Source: Methanobrevibacter_A sp964547125
GTDB lineage: Archaea; Methanobacteriota; Methanobacteria; Methanobacteriales; Methanobacteriaceae
Direction of reading: 5' to 3'
Length of the DNA stretch: 11,209 nucleotides
NCBI GenBank assembly: GCA_964547125.1
Contig: CAZJLS010000060.1
Span: forward strand, 1-11,209
The notes under the pieces are model-generated. The model did not search any database and was not told the DNA's origin. It saw only the letters and a program-made list of their open reading frames with translations. Of this stretch, positions 1-6,872 are shown piece by piece. Positions within the stretch are counted from its first letter, which is position 1; every line of letters begins with the position of its first letter. The translations under genes were made by a program, and so were the position numbers.

Positions 1-923
1 TCTATTTTGCATCTTCCTACTATGGATTCTCTTGTTTTTCCGTTTTTATCTACTACTAGTACTGAGTCTCCTGCTTCTAGTTCTGATAGGTATCGTGTTT
101 TGTTTCCTGGTACCATTATGTATGCTTGTACTGGTCCTGCATTTACTCTAAATGGTCTTGATGCTACGTATTCACTTTCTAGTGATTCACTGTGTACTAG
201 AAACATTGCTTTGCTGTATGATCCTATTAGCATTCCTTCGCCTGGTACCATCATGCTTGTTGTGTCTATGCATACTCTGTCGCCAGTTCCTAGTGGTTTT
301 ATGTTTGTTATTGTTGCTTCTTTTAGTTGGTAGGATTCGTGTGAGATGTTTTCTATGAGGTTTGCCATTTCTTTTATTTGTTGGAAGTTTTTTGGTTCGA
401 ATATTACTCCATCAGTTCCTACTTCTAGTGTTTCTAGTGCGACTTTTGCTTCTTCGACTGTGGATACTGCTGCGACTATTTTAACATCTTCGGATTGTAG
501 TCCTGCTATTATGTTTTCTAGTGGAATTACTGTCCAGTCTTCAGATAATAGTATTAGGTAGTCTACTACTTTTCCTAATTCTGATGCGAGTTGTTCGTGT
601 TTTTTGTCTGTTATGATTACAAATGCGGCTACTGTTTCTCCGTTGTTTTTGTGTTTTTTTGCAATTTTTAAATCGTTTGATTTTTGTATTTTGTTTGGTA
701 AATCTTGGGTGTTGTCTCCTTCCCCATTGATTCCTACTAAAAATATATCTGCATTTTTGTTGTTTGCTATTGTTGTTAGGTTTGCTAGTTTGTTTATTTT
801 GTCTAGTTCGTTGTTTGTGTCTAGTATTGTGTCTATTCCTGATTCTAGTGCCATGGTTATTAAGTCTTTTTTGTCATCCCATGGTGTGTCTGGTGAGATT
901 ATGCATGCGAATTTGTTTTCCAT
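1..923 (-). CDS. aroB': 3-dehydroquinate synthase, archaeal type II (partial, C-terminus beyond window)
   Basis: Enzyme of the archaeal shikimate route: NAD-dependent oxidative deamination and cyclisation of 2-amino-3,7-dideoxy-D-threo-hept-6-ulosonate (ADH) to 3-dehydroquinate, in the cytoplasm. The visible 307 residues read without a stop to the window edge. They carry family features: an Asp-Thr-Pro-Trp stretch at 12-15, GEGMLIGS at 228-235, FLVHSES at 241-247 and RPFRVNAG at 256-263. Homologues are about 360-375 residues, so roughly 50-65 are missing at the C-terminus. Two ATGs compete (929 and 923). The AGGT at 931-934 lies only 1 base from the first but 7 bases from the second, so I prefer 923. 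The gene follows ADH synthase with a gap of about 15 bases, and the two steps are consecutive, so they form one operon. Codons end mainly in A or C, unlike purA at the other end of the window. The gene symbol follows common archaeal usage. Confidence 0.95.
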   Translation of the reverse strand, partial: MENKFACIISPDTPWDDKKDLITMALESGIDTILDTNNELDKINKLANLTTIANNKNADIFLVGINGEGDNTQDLPNKIQKSNDLKIAKKHKNNGETVAAFVIITDKKHEQLASELGKVVDYLILLSEDWTVIPLENIIAGLQSEDVKIVAAVSTVEEAKVALETLEVGTDGVIFEPKNFQQIKEMANLIENISHESYQLKEATITNIKPLGTGDRVCIDTTSMMVPGEGMLIGSYSKAMFLVHSESLESEYVASRPFRVNAGPVQAYIMVPGNKTRYLSELEAGDSVLVVDKNGKTRESIVGRCKI

Positions 924-938
924 TTTCATTACCTTTTT

Positions 939-1745
939 TTATTCTTCTGGTGTTCCTTCTAGTATTTTTAATGCGTCTTCTACTTCTGCATTATTGTGCA
1001 CTATTTCGGATATTGCTTTGGTTATTGTTTGTGGGTTTTCTGATTGGAAGATGTTTCTTCCGAATGCTACTCCTGCTCCACCTACTTCTACTGATTCTTT
1101 TGCCATTTCTAGTAGTTCTCTGTTGGTGTCTACTTTTGGTCCTCCAGCTATTACTACTGGTACTAGTGCTCCTTCTACTACTTCTTCGAAGCTTGCTGGG
1201 TCTCCGGTGTAGTTTGTTTTTACTATGTCTACTCCGAGTTCGCTTCCTACTCTTGCAGCGTGTTTTACTAGTTCTACATCTAATTCGTTTTGTATTTTTT
1301 GTCCTCTTGGGTACATCATTGCAAGTAGTGGTATTCCCCATTGGCTACAGGTTTCAGATATTTCTCCTAGTTCTTTTAGCATTTGTGGTTCTGTTTTTGA
1401 TCCTATGTTTACATGTACACTTACTGCGTCTGCTCCTAGTTGTATTGCTTTTTCTACTGTTGTTACTAGTATTTTGTTGTTTGGATCGGGGCTTAGGCTG
1501 GTACTTGCGCTTAAGTGGATTATTAATCCTAAATCGCTACCGTATCCTCTGTGTCCGCTGGATACTATTCCTTTGTGCATTAAGACTGCATTTGCTCCTC
1601 CTTTGGATATTTGTTCAATTGTTTCATCGATTTTAACTATTCCTTTTATTGGTCCAGAGGATACTCCATGGTCCATTGGTGCTATTACGCTTCTTTTTGT
1701 TTTTCTGTCTATTATTCTTTCTAATCTTATTTTTTTACCTATCAT
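939..1745 (-). CDS. aroA': 2-amino-3,7-dideoxy-D-threo-hept-6-ulosonate (ADH) synthase
   Basis: Class I aldolase of the DhnA/FbaB fold that starts the archaeal shikimate pathway, condensing a 6-deoxy-5-ketofructose phosphate-derived unit with aspartate semialdehyde to give ADH. The protein has 268 residues, the normal family length. Catalytic candidates are Asp25 in APMDHG, Tyr145 in MMYPRG and Lys176 in IVKTNYTGD (Schiff-base lysine). All three are offset by the same eight residues from Asp33, Tyr153 and Lys184 of the Methanocaldococcus jannaschii enzyme as I remember it. IAGGPK at 199-204 is a phosphate-binding loop of the barrel. The ATG at 1745 has a GGGAG ribosome site at 1756-1760, ten bases upstream. 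It is the first gene of the operon with 3-dehydroquinate synthase. Plain fructose-bisphosphate aldolase is the alternative, but the neighbouring DHQ synthase argues strongly for ADH synthase. Confidence 0.95.
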   Translation of the reverse strand: MIGKKIRLERIIDRKTKRSVIAPMDHGVSSGPIKGIVKIDETIEQISKGGANAVLMHKGIVSSGHRGYGSDLGLIIHLSASTSLSPDPNNKILVTTVEKAIQLGADAVSVHVNIGSKTEPQMLKELGEISETCSQWGIPLLAMMYPRGQKIQNELDVELVKHAARVGSELGVDIVKTNYTGDPASFEEVVEGALVPVVIAGGPKVDTNRELLEMAKESVEVGGAGVAFGRNIFQSENPQTITKAISEIVHNNAEVEDALKILEGTPEE

Positions 1746-1902
1746 ATTTTTTTCTCTCCCTTTTTTTTATTATGATTTTTTTGTGATTATTTAATTAAAA
1801 ATTAAAAAAAATATTTTTATAAAAAAGTTTCAATGTATAAAAAATGTACATTATATTATTGTTAAATTATGAAAAATATTAGTGAAATGACGAGTAGCAG
1901 AG
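1746..1902 (-). promoter_or_regulatory. Leader and promoter region of the shikimate operon
   Basis: This AT-only looking gap precedes ADH synthase. On the minus strand a TATA-like element, TTTTTTATAAAAA, lies at 1814-1826, which would give a start of transcription near 1793 and a leader of about 45-50 bases. A second TATA-like stretch, TTTTTTATACA, lies at 1834-1844. Upstream, TGTACA (1845-1850) and TGTATA (1834-1839) are spaced 11 bases apart, and AATGTA/TACATT (1832-1837 and 1847-1852) form an inverted repeat. The elements are visible, but their use as promoter or operator is inferred. Confidence 0.4.
1834..1850. promoter_or_regulatory. Candidate TRP-box-like operator pair
   Basis: TGTACA at 1845-1850 is preceded by TGTATA at 1834-1839, eleven bases apart, so both would face the same side of the helix. 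In Methanothermobacter the repressor TrpY recognises TRP boxes with the consensus TGTACA (recalled, not looked up). Here the boxes sit before genes of aromatic amino acid synthesis, just upstream of or overlapping TATA-like sequences. No regulator gene is visible in the window. A single TGTACA in 150 bases of this composition is expected by chance only a few percent of the time. Confidence 0.35.
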
Positions 1903-1908
1903 CTACCC
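1892..1908 (-). terminator. Hairpin at end of small ORF, possible terminator
   Basis: On the minus strand the arms GGGTAGC and GCTACTC pair around a three-base TCT loop. The stem has seven pairs, with one G-U in the minus-strand RNA but an A-C mismatch in the plus-strand RNA, so it favours a minus-strand transcript. It is strikingly GC-rich for its surroundings and contains the TAG stop of the 59-residue frame. A short T5 run follows about 17 bases later, so termination is only a guess. Confidence 0.4.
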
Positions 1909-2082
1909 ATAAAAATTAAATTCATAATATCTATAACTAAAATCATATTTAAAAAAAGATTCACTATCCATATTAAGACTATTTACACTAGGTTTAATGA
2001 AAATATTAGTTAAAATATCTTTATTTTCGATATTTTGGTTTGAAATATTATTATTTTTTATATGATTTTCTGTATTTAACAT
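1903..2082 (-). CDS. Possible small protein, 59 residues, unknown function
   Basis: I do not recognise this protein. It is hydrophilic and Asn/Ile/Lys-rich, with an aromatic C-terminus (FFKYDFSYRYYEFNFYG) and no cysteine, membrane segment or known motif. The case for a real gene comes from its signals: ATG at 2082 has GGTGA at 2091-2095, eight bases upstream, the standard archaeal ribosome site, and a TATA-like TTTATATATAG lies at 2143-2153, at a plausible distance. The TAG stop falls inside a hairpin (1892-1908). The frame can be extended to a GTG and a TTG, but both lie within the ribosome site and are unlikely starts. The frame is Asn-rich, as AT-rich noncoding DNA also gives, so an accidental frame remains possible. 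It stands alone between cca and the shikimate operon. Confidence 0.4.
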   Translation of the reverse strand: MLNTENHIKNNNISNQNIENKDILTNIFIKPSVNSLNMDSESFFKYDFSYRYYEFNFYG

Positions 2083-2142
2083 ATAAATAGTCACCAAATT
2101 ATGAATAATTAATTAAGTTTATAAATGTACTTTATTGTTCAT

Positions 2143-2153
2143 CTATATATAAA
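2143..2153 (-). promoter_or_regulatory. TATA-box candidate for the small ORF
   Basis: The minus strand reads TTTATATATAG here. Transcription would start near 2120, about 40 bases before the ATG at 2082, with the GGTGA ribosome site in between. It lies about 40 bases downstream of the cca stop. TATA-like words are common in this AT-rich DNA, so support is modest. Confidence 0.3.
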
Positions 2154-2192
2154 TGTTTTTAAATAAAATCTTCTAATATTAAATACGATTTT

Positions 2193-3599
2193 CTATCTTA
2201 TAATATATTGATTAGGATTTAAAAAGTCATCTAAAAAGTTTAGTAATTCTTCAAAATACTCATATTCAATAAACTCTTTTGAATCTAAAAAGTCATTCAA
2301 TTGTATTAATTTACTTTGATTTATTAAATTGTTTGTTAAATTTTTACCTGTTTTGATTTTATGAATATTTTCTTTAGTTAAAACACTAGATATATATTCT
2401 TCAGGTGTTCTGAATTCTCTAGGCAAATTAAATACTAAATAATCATCTAGAATATACATATTTTTGTCAGGATGTGCATTTTTGAAATTATTACATGCCT
2501 TTTGAGTCCATATTTTTGGTCCTTTTTGTATTTTATATTTTGTTTGAGTGTAAACATTTAATTCTATTATGAAAAATGCATATTTTTCATCATCACTCCA
2601 GTAGTCTGTTTTGAATGTTTTGAAGTCTTCTTTTTCTAGTTTTGTTTTGATTGATTCTAGTGTTTTTTTAAGTTGTGGATATAGACTGTCTGGAGGTATT
2701 TCAGGTATTTTGAATTTTAAAACTAAAGTGTGGTTTTCACGGTTTTTAAATTGTTTTATTATGTCTTCTTTGTTTATTTTTTCTTTTTTTAATTTGTAGA
2801 AGTATGATAGTTTTTTGTTTTCATCTGTTTCTTTTAGATAGTTTCTTGAGGCCATTATGAAATCTATCATTTTTTCTAGAGTTAGTGCTGCACCTACATT
2901 TCTGTTTTCATCTGTTGGATCTATTGCTATTAGTGGGTCTTTGAAATTTTTACTTGTATTGTATTTTTCTAAGTCTATTATTGTTCCATATTTCCAGTTT
3001 TGACTGTTTTTTAGTGTGTTTTCAAAGGTTCCGTATTTCAGTATTAAAATTTCACATAGGTATCCTGCAAATCCTCCTGTTTTGAATTCTGAACCGTATG
3101 TTCCTATTTTGTCCATGAATCTTTTAAGTAGGAGTACTTCTTTTTTTTGTTTTTCTTTTAGGTTTGCTTTGATGTATTTTGTGTGTAGTATTGTTCTATC
3201 TACTGCTGATTTTAGTTCAATTGCATCTTTTATATTGTAGCATGGTACAAAGTCTATTTCGTAGCTTTCTATTATTCCTGTTAGGTATGGGTGTGATGCA
3301 TAGTGTTCTTCGCTTTTTCCTTTGAATTCTTTAATACATTCGTATGCTATTTCTAATCCGTATTTTTTTAGTTGTTTTTCGTTTGTGTTTAGTGGGAATC
3401 TTATGAATATGTCTATATCTGATTTTCCACTTAGGAATGTTTCTTTTGCAACTGATCCTACTATGCTTGCTTTTGCGTTTATGTTTTTTTCTTTTATTAT
3501 GTGGTTTAGTTTGTTTATTATTTTTGCAACTATTTGGTTTATTTTGTCTTTTTCTTTTTGATTTGGTTGTATTTCTTGTAGTATTGTATTGTAATTCAT
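2193..3599 (-). CDS. cca: CCA-adding enzyme (archaeal class I tRNA nucleotidyltransferase)
   Basis: Adds or repairs the 3' CCA end of tRNA using CTP and ATP without a nucleic acid template. The nucleotidyltransferase core is clear: GSVAKETFL at 48-56 followed by DIDIF at 61-65, giving metal ligands Asp61 and Asp63, with the third carboxylate Asp116 in YEIDFVPC. SAVDRTILHTKYI at 131-143 matches the conserved segment of archaeal CCA enzymes that follows the catalytic palm. At 468 residues it is near or slightly above the family's usual 430-460, with an extended hydrophilic C-terminal tail rich in Leu, Asn and acidic residues. The ATG at 3599 has AGGA at 3611-3614, 11 bases upstream. It lies 24 bases after priS and is apparently the last gene of the cbiF-priL-priS-cca run. 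Poly(A) polymerase or 2'-5' oligoadenylate synthetase relatives share the fold, but the archaeal CCA signatures make this call secure. Confidence 0.95.
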   Translation of the reverse strand: MNYNTILQEIQPNQKEKDKINQIVAKIINKLNHIIKEKNINAKASIVGSVAKETFLSGKSDIDIFIRFPLNTNEKQLKKYGLEIAYECIKEFKGKSEEHYASHPYLTGIIESYEIDFVPCYNIKDAIELKSAVDRTILHTKYIKANLKEKQKKEVLLLKRFMDKIGTYGSEFKTGGFAGYLCEILILKYGTFENTLKNSQNWKYGTIIDLEKYNTSKNFKDPLIAIDPTDENRNVGAALTLEKMIDFIMASRNYLKETDENKKLSYFYKLKKEKINKEDIIKQFKNRENHTLVLKFKIPEIPPDSLYPQLKKTLESIKTKLEKEDFKTFKTDYWSDDEKYAFFIIELNVYTQTKYKIQKGPKIWTQKACNNFKNAHPDKNMYILDDYLVFNLPREFRTPEEYISSVLTKENIHKIKTGKNLTNNLINQSKLIQLNDFLDSKEFIEYEYFEELLNFLDDFLNPNQYIIR

Positions 3600-3623
3600 T
3601 ATTTCTTTATTCCTGTTCTTTTT

Positions 3624-4589
3624 TTATTCTTTTCTTTCGTATACGAATTTTGGTACTGCTGATTTTAGTGGGTCGAATGTTTCTCTGTTTTTCACTTCCA
3701 TACATTTCATACTTACTTTGGAGTGTAGGCTGCTTGGTAGTCTTAGTATTCTTTTTAAATCTATACTTACTTTTGCATCGATTGTTGCTAGGTTTAGTTT
3801 GGCTAGTCCTTCTTGTAGATTGTTGTATCTTCTTGGACCTATGTTTGCTTTGAATACTCCCCATCCTTCGTTTTTTATTTGGTCTCTGTTTTTGATTATG
3901 TCTTTTAGTAGTTTTTTGTTTATTCCATCTATTTCTTCGTTTCCTGTTAAGTGCATTATATCATATTCTAGTCTTTTTGTGAATATTTTTGGGTATCCTA
4001 TTGGTATTCTGAAGTGTGGCATGATTTCTGATTTTGTTGCTCCAGGGAATTTGTAATCAGGCACTATTGCTCCTGCTGTGTATTTTAGAACTTCGCTTCT
4101 GAGGTTGCTGTCTGCAGTTACCATGTTTTCGTCTAGTATTCGTATGTGGTATCCTCTGCCTGAGTATATTAAGTGTATGTTTTTTAGTCCTAAATCTGAT
4201 TTTAATGTGTCTATGAGATTGTTTACTATTTCTAGTGCTTCTGATAAACATGTTTCACATACATTGTCACAGTTGCATGATCTTATTGGTAAGTCTTTTG
4301 CATCTACATCGAATACATATTCTGCTTTGTTCCATCCTTCTCTTCTTCTTGGTTCGTTGTAGTATGCTACACTTACATATGATGCGAATGGTGCTTTTGC
4401 TCGAAGGTATCTTCTTAGTGATTGTGGTCCTTTGAATGAGTTGTAACGGTCATTTGGTCCTGTTCCATTGTGGTCGAATCCGAATTCTTTTTTTTGTATT
4501 TCTTCGGTTATGAATTCTGGAACGTCTTTTATTGACCATTCTTCTCTGTAGTATCTTCTTCTTTCTTGTAGTGATGATTTGCCAAACAT
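3624..4589 (-). CDS. priS: DNA primase catalytic small subunit PriS
   Basis: Catalytic subunit of the archaeal/eukaryotic-type primase, which makes the primers for DNA replication as a heterodimer with PriL. Visible motifs in order: FDVDAKD at 93-99 with metal-binding Asp94 and Asp96; a zinc knuckle with Cys105, Cys107, Cys111 and Cys114; YSGRGYHIRI at 142-151, with Ser143, Arg145 and His148 as nucleotide-phosphate ligands; and DAKVSIDLKRILRLPSSLH at 271-289, with Asp271 the likely third carboxylate. The 321-residue length is normal for euryarchaeal PriS. The ATG at 4589 lies 15 bases after the priL stop and has no clear ribosome site, which suggests translational coupling to priL. All catalytic residues appear intact. 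Confidence 0.96.
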   Translation of the reverse strand: MFGKSSLQERRRYYREEWSIKDVPEFITEEIQKKEFGFDHNGTGPNDRYNSFKGPQSLRRYLRAKAPFASYVSVAYYNEPRRREGWNKAEYVFDVDAKDLPIRSCNCDNVCETCLSEALEIVNNLIDTLKSDLGLKNIHLIYSGRGYHIRILDENMVTADSNLRSEVLKYTAGAIVPDYKFPGATKSEIMPHFRIPIGYPKIFTKRLEYDIMHLTGNEEIDGINKKLLKDIIKNRDQIKNEGWGVFKANIGPRRYNNLQEGLAKLNLATIDAKVSIDLKRILRLPSSLHSKVSMKCMEVKNRETFDPLKSAVPKFVYERKE

Positions 4590-4604
4590 TATAAATCTTA
4601 TTTT

Positions 4605-5927
4605 TTATTCTTTTTTCTCTGTTTTTCCTTCTCTTATTGCTCTGTTTCTTTTGATTCCATAACAACTTAGAGGGTTGTTTATTTTTTTACAGTCTTTGTC
4701 GGGATGACATAGATTTGGAAGGTGCATTTTTATTTTGTCACAACTCATTGGTGTGTACCATTTTGTTTCTCCTTCGTTTTCTAGGTTTATTGTTTCATGC
4801 ATTCCAAATCCTAGTTTTGATATTATATTTATTTTTTCTTGTGGTTGATCTTCGAATAGTGGAGGTGTACAGTTGTCTGCTGCTTCAAATATTAGTGGAA
4901 GTATTTCATTTTCTGTTATTTTTAGGTTTTTATCTATGTCTGATACTTTTACTGTTCCATCTGAGCCGAATATTCCTGGATATAGTCGTGCGTATGATAC
5001 GAAGCTTGTTAAGAGTAGTACTATTGCATCATTTCTTCCTCCAGATGAGACTCCGCTAACTGTTTCGGATATGCATGGTGGGAATGCTTCTCTTATTAGT
5101 TTTCCTATTTCATATGATCCTGCGTTTGCATAGAATGAGCTGTATTTGCTCATTTCTTCGTTTATTAGTTTTTCTAAATCATTTCCTAGGTTTTCTATGT
5201 TTTTATGTATTGTTATTATTGATGATTTTTCTTTGATATTTTCTATGTATTTTTGTGAATTTTGCATTATGATTAGTGAGATTATTTCTTCTTTTAATTT
5301 GTCTCCAACTAGTAGGTTGTACATTACTTCAGGTCTTCTGTCTAGTTTGTCCTGGTAGAGATATTCAAATTCTGCTTCGTCGAGTACTAATTCTCCTTCA
5401 TTTAAAAGTAGTTCTGTTAGTGATAGTTTTCTTGTTCCTATGATGTCTTTTAGTGTTGTCCAGTTGACTCCTGTGCTTATTTCTAATTGATCAAGCATTG
5501 TGTTTATTATATCTGGTCTTTCAGAGTCTGATAGTCTGTTTATCCTATCTAGTATTATTTGTTTTTGTGAGTCTATGAATAGTTTTGTTTCTCTGCTTGT
5601 TGTGTTGAATTTAATTGCTATTGCTTGTGCTAGCATGTGGAAGCAGATGACATCATATTCCATTATTTCTGGGTTGAAAAGGTATAAGAAATCTCTTTGT
5701 TCAAATTTTTTGTTGTTTGTTCTTTCAATATACCATTTGATTCTTTTTAATGCTAAATCTTTTAATGATTTAGGTACGATATTTCCATCTATATTTTGAC
5801 TTGGAATATGATTTATTATGTCGATTAGGTCGTTGTTTGTTTTCTCTAAATTGTCAAGATTGCTTTTTGTAGATACAATTTTTTGGCTTTCTTGTGCTAG
5901 TGGGTTTATGTATGGTATTAGAGTCAT
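4605..5927 (-). CDS. priL: DNA primase large subunit PriL (Fe-S)
   Basis: Non-catalytic subunit that regulates PriS and helps primer initiation and length counting. The N-terminal two thirds are a helical domain. The C-terminal domain has the conserved PPC motif (Cys285), followed by SSGGRND and the SYARLYPG stretch, then NCTPPLF (Cys353), a WYTPMSCDKI segment (Cys396), LCHPDKDC (Cys407, Cys413) and NPLSCYG (Cys422). Four of these hold the 4Fe-4S cluster of the family. Cys285, Cys353, Cys422 and one of Cys396/Cys407 are the most likely set, but this is inferred from order only. The length of 440 residues is within the archaeal range. The ATG at 5927 is four bases past the cbiF stop with no evident ribosome site, so translation is probably coupled to cbiF. 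The protein ends in a lysine/glutamate tail. Confidence 0.95.
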   Translation of the reverse strand: MTLIPYINPLAQESQKIVSTKSNLDNLEKTNNDLIDIINHIPSQNIDGNIVPKSLKDLALKRIKWYIERTNNKKFEQRDFLYLFNPEIMEYDVICFHMLAQAIAIKFNTTSRETKLFIDSQKQIILDRINRLSDSERPDIINTMLDQLEISTGVNWTTLKDIIGTRKLSLTELLLNEGELVLDEAEFEYLYQDKLDRRPEVMYNLLVGDKLKEEIISLIIMQNSQKYIENIKEKSSIITIHKNIENLGNDLEKLINEEMSKYSSFYANAGSYEIGKLIREAFPPCISETVSGVSSGGRNDAIVLLLTSFVSYARLYPGIFGSDGTVKVSDIDKNLKITENEILPLIFEAADNCTPPLFEDQPQEKINIISKLGFGMHETINLENEGETKWYTPMSCDKIKMHLPNLCHPDKDCKKINNPLSCYGIKRNRAIREGKTEKKE

Positions 5928-5931
5928 TGTT

Positions 5932-6696
5932 TTATTTTTTTGCTTGTCTGTATTCGTGTGTGAATTTTGAGTCGTATAGTTTTGATTCTTTGAATGTTTC
6001 GTTTCTTAAGACATTGCTCACTATTATCATTGCTGTTTTTGTTATGTTTGCTTTTTTAACTTTTTCAGCTATGTTTTCTAGTGTTCCTTCTACTATTTCT
6101 TGGTCTGGCCATGATGCTTTTTTAACTACTGCTACAGGTGTTTCTTTTGGATATTCTTTAGTTAATTCTTCAACTACTTCATCAATCATTCCCACTCCTA
6201 AGAATATGCACATTGTTGCATTGTGTGTTGCTAGGCTTTTTAATGATTCTTTTTTTGGTTTTGGTGTTCTTCCTTCTGGTCTTGTGATTATTACTGTTTG
6301 TGATATTTCAGGTAATGTTAGTTCTGTTTCTAGTGCTGCTGCTGATGCGAATACTGAGCTTACTCCAGGTATTAGTTCGTATTTGATGTTTTTGTGTTTT
6401 AGTATTCTGATTTGTTCTGCTATTGCACCGTATATGCTTGGGTCTCCTGTGTGTACTCTTGCTACGGTTTTTCCTTGAGAGGTGTATTTTTCCATTATTT
6501 CCAATATTTCATCTAGGTTTAGTTCTGCACTATTATATACTTTTGCTTCTTCTTTTCTATTGTGCAGTACATCTTTATTTACAAGCGAACCAGCATATAT
6601 TATGCAATCTGCATTTTCTATTGCTTTATATCCTCTAACTGTTATTAAATCAGGTGCTCCAGGACCTGCTCCTATAAATATTACTTTACCATCCAT
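5932..6696 (-). CDS. cbiF: Cobalt-precorrin-4 C11-methyltransferase
   Basis: SAM-dependent methyltransferase of the anaerobic corrin ring pathway (CbiF/CobM), methylating C11 of cobalt-precorrin-4. Methanogens need corrinoids for methyl transfer to coenzyme M. Family motifs over 254 residues: GAGPGAPDLIT at 9-19, GDPSIYG at 84-90, ELIPGVSS at 107-114, TRPEGRTP at 138-145 and ASWPDQEIVEGTL at 194-206. Length and motif order match the uroporphyrin-III C-methyltransferase superfamily, and the TRPEGRTP segment points to the C11 enzyme. I chose the ATG at 6696. A TTG at 6708 would add four residues but lies inside the AGGTTGAT ribosome-site-like sequence. It appears to lead the transcript that continues into the primase genes; no other cobalamin gene is in view. 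Confidence 0.92.
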   Translation of the reverse strand: MDGKVIFIGAGPGAPDLITVRGYKAIENADCIIYAGSLVNKDVLHNRKEEAKVYNSAELNLDEILEIMEKYTSQGKTVARVHTGDPSIYGAIAEQIRILKHKNIKYELIPGVSSVFASAAALETELTLPEISQTVIITRPEGRTPKPKKESLKSLATHNATMCIFLGVGMIDEVVEELTKEYPKETPVAVVKKASWPDQEIVEGTLENIAEKVKKANITKTAMIIVSNVLRNETFKESKLYDSKFTHEYRQAKK

Positions 6697-6731
6697 ATTC
6701 TTAATCAACCTATTATTTTTATAAAAATATT

Positions 6732-6741
6732 TAATATAAAG
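6732..6741 (-). promoter_or_regulatory. TATA-box candidate for cbiF-priL-priS-cca
   Basis: The minus strand reads AAAC followed by TTTATATTAA over this stretch. The gap between the ABC ATPase and cbiF is about 175 bases and is the only real promoter space for the four-gene run. Transcription would begin only some 12-15 bases before the cbiF ATG, a short leader, so one of several other AT words upstream may be the true element. Confidence 0.3.
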
Positions 6742-6782
6742 TTTAATTATGTTTTTATTAATTTTTCATTATTAATAAAATT

Positions 6783-6845
6783 AAAAAAAAGTGAGATTCT
6801 AAAAAAAATATGTTTTATTTTGTTTTAAAAAAAGTAAAAAGTAAG
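6783..6845 (-). terminator. T-tract terminator region after the ABC operon
   Basis: Downstream of the ATPase stop the minus strand has repeated T runs: T5 and T7 around 6828-6841, and T8 runs around 6783-6808. There is no convincing stem. Archaeal RNA polymerase can terminate at U-rich tracts alone, so this is a reasonable end for the ABC transcript before the cbiF promoter. Confidence 0.45.
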
Positions 6846-6872
6846 AAATAGATTATATTTTTTTAATTTTAT

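Noticed and set aside
924..929. ATG 929 as the start of 3-dehydroquinate synthase
   Set aside because: Only one base separates it from the AGGT site; ATG 923 has a seven-base spacing.
764..1636. Long plus-strand frame of 290 codons rich in Leu, Val and Phe
   Set aside because: It is the antisense shadow of ADH synthase and DHQ synthase, which have clear family motifs. The composition is what T-rich antisense DNA gives, and no ribosome site was seen.
1880..1912. Hammerhead-like or C/D-box-like RNA around the hairpin
   Set aside because: TGACGAG plus a stem resembles part of a hammerhead core, but the required GAAA after the stem and the other helices are missing. The C-box match is imperfect and there is no paired D box.
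3607..3864. Lys/Arg/Gln-rich small frames on the minus strand inside priS, priL and ADH synthase
   Set aside because: They are out-of-frame shadows of motif-verified genes, without start signals of their own.
6697..6708. TTG start four codons upstream in cbiF
   Set aside because: The TTG lies within the AGGTTGAT ribosome-site-like sequence; ATG 6696 is correctly spaced and matches the usual N-terminus.
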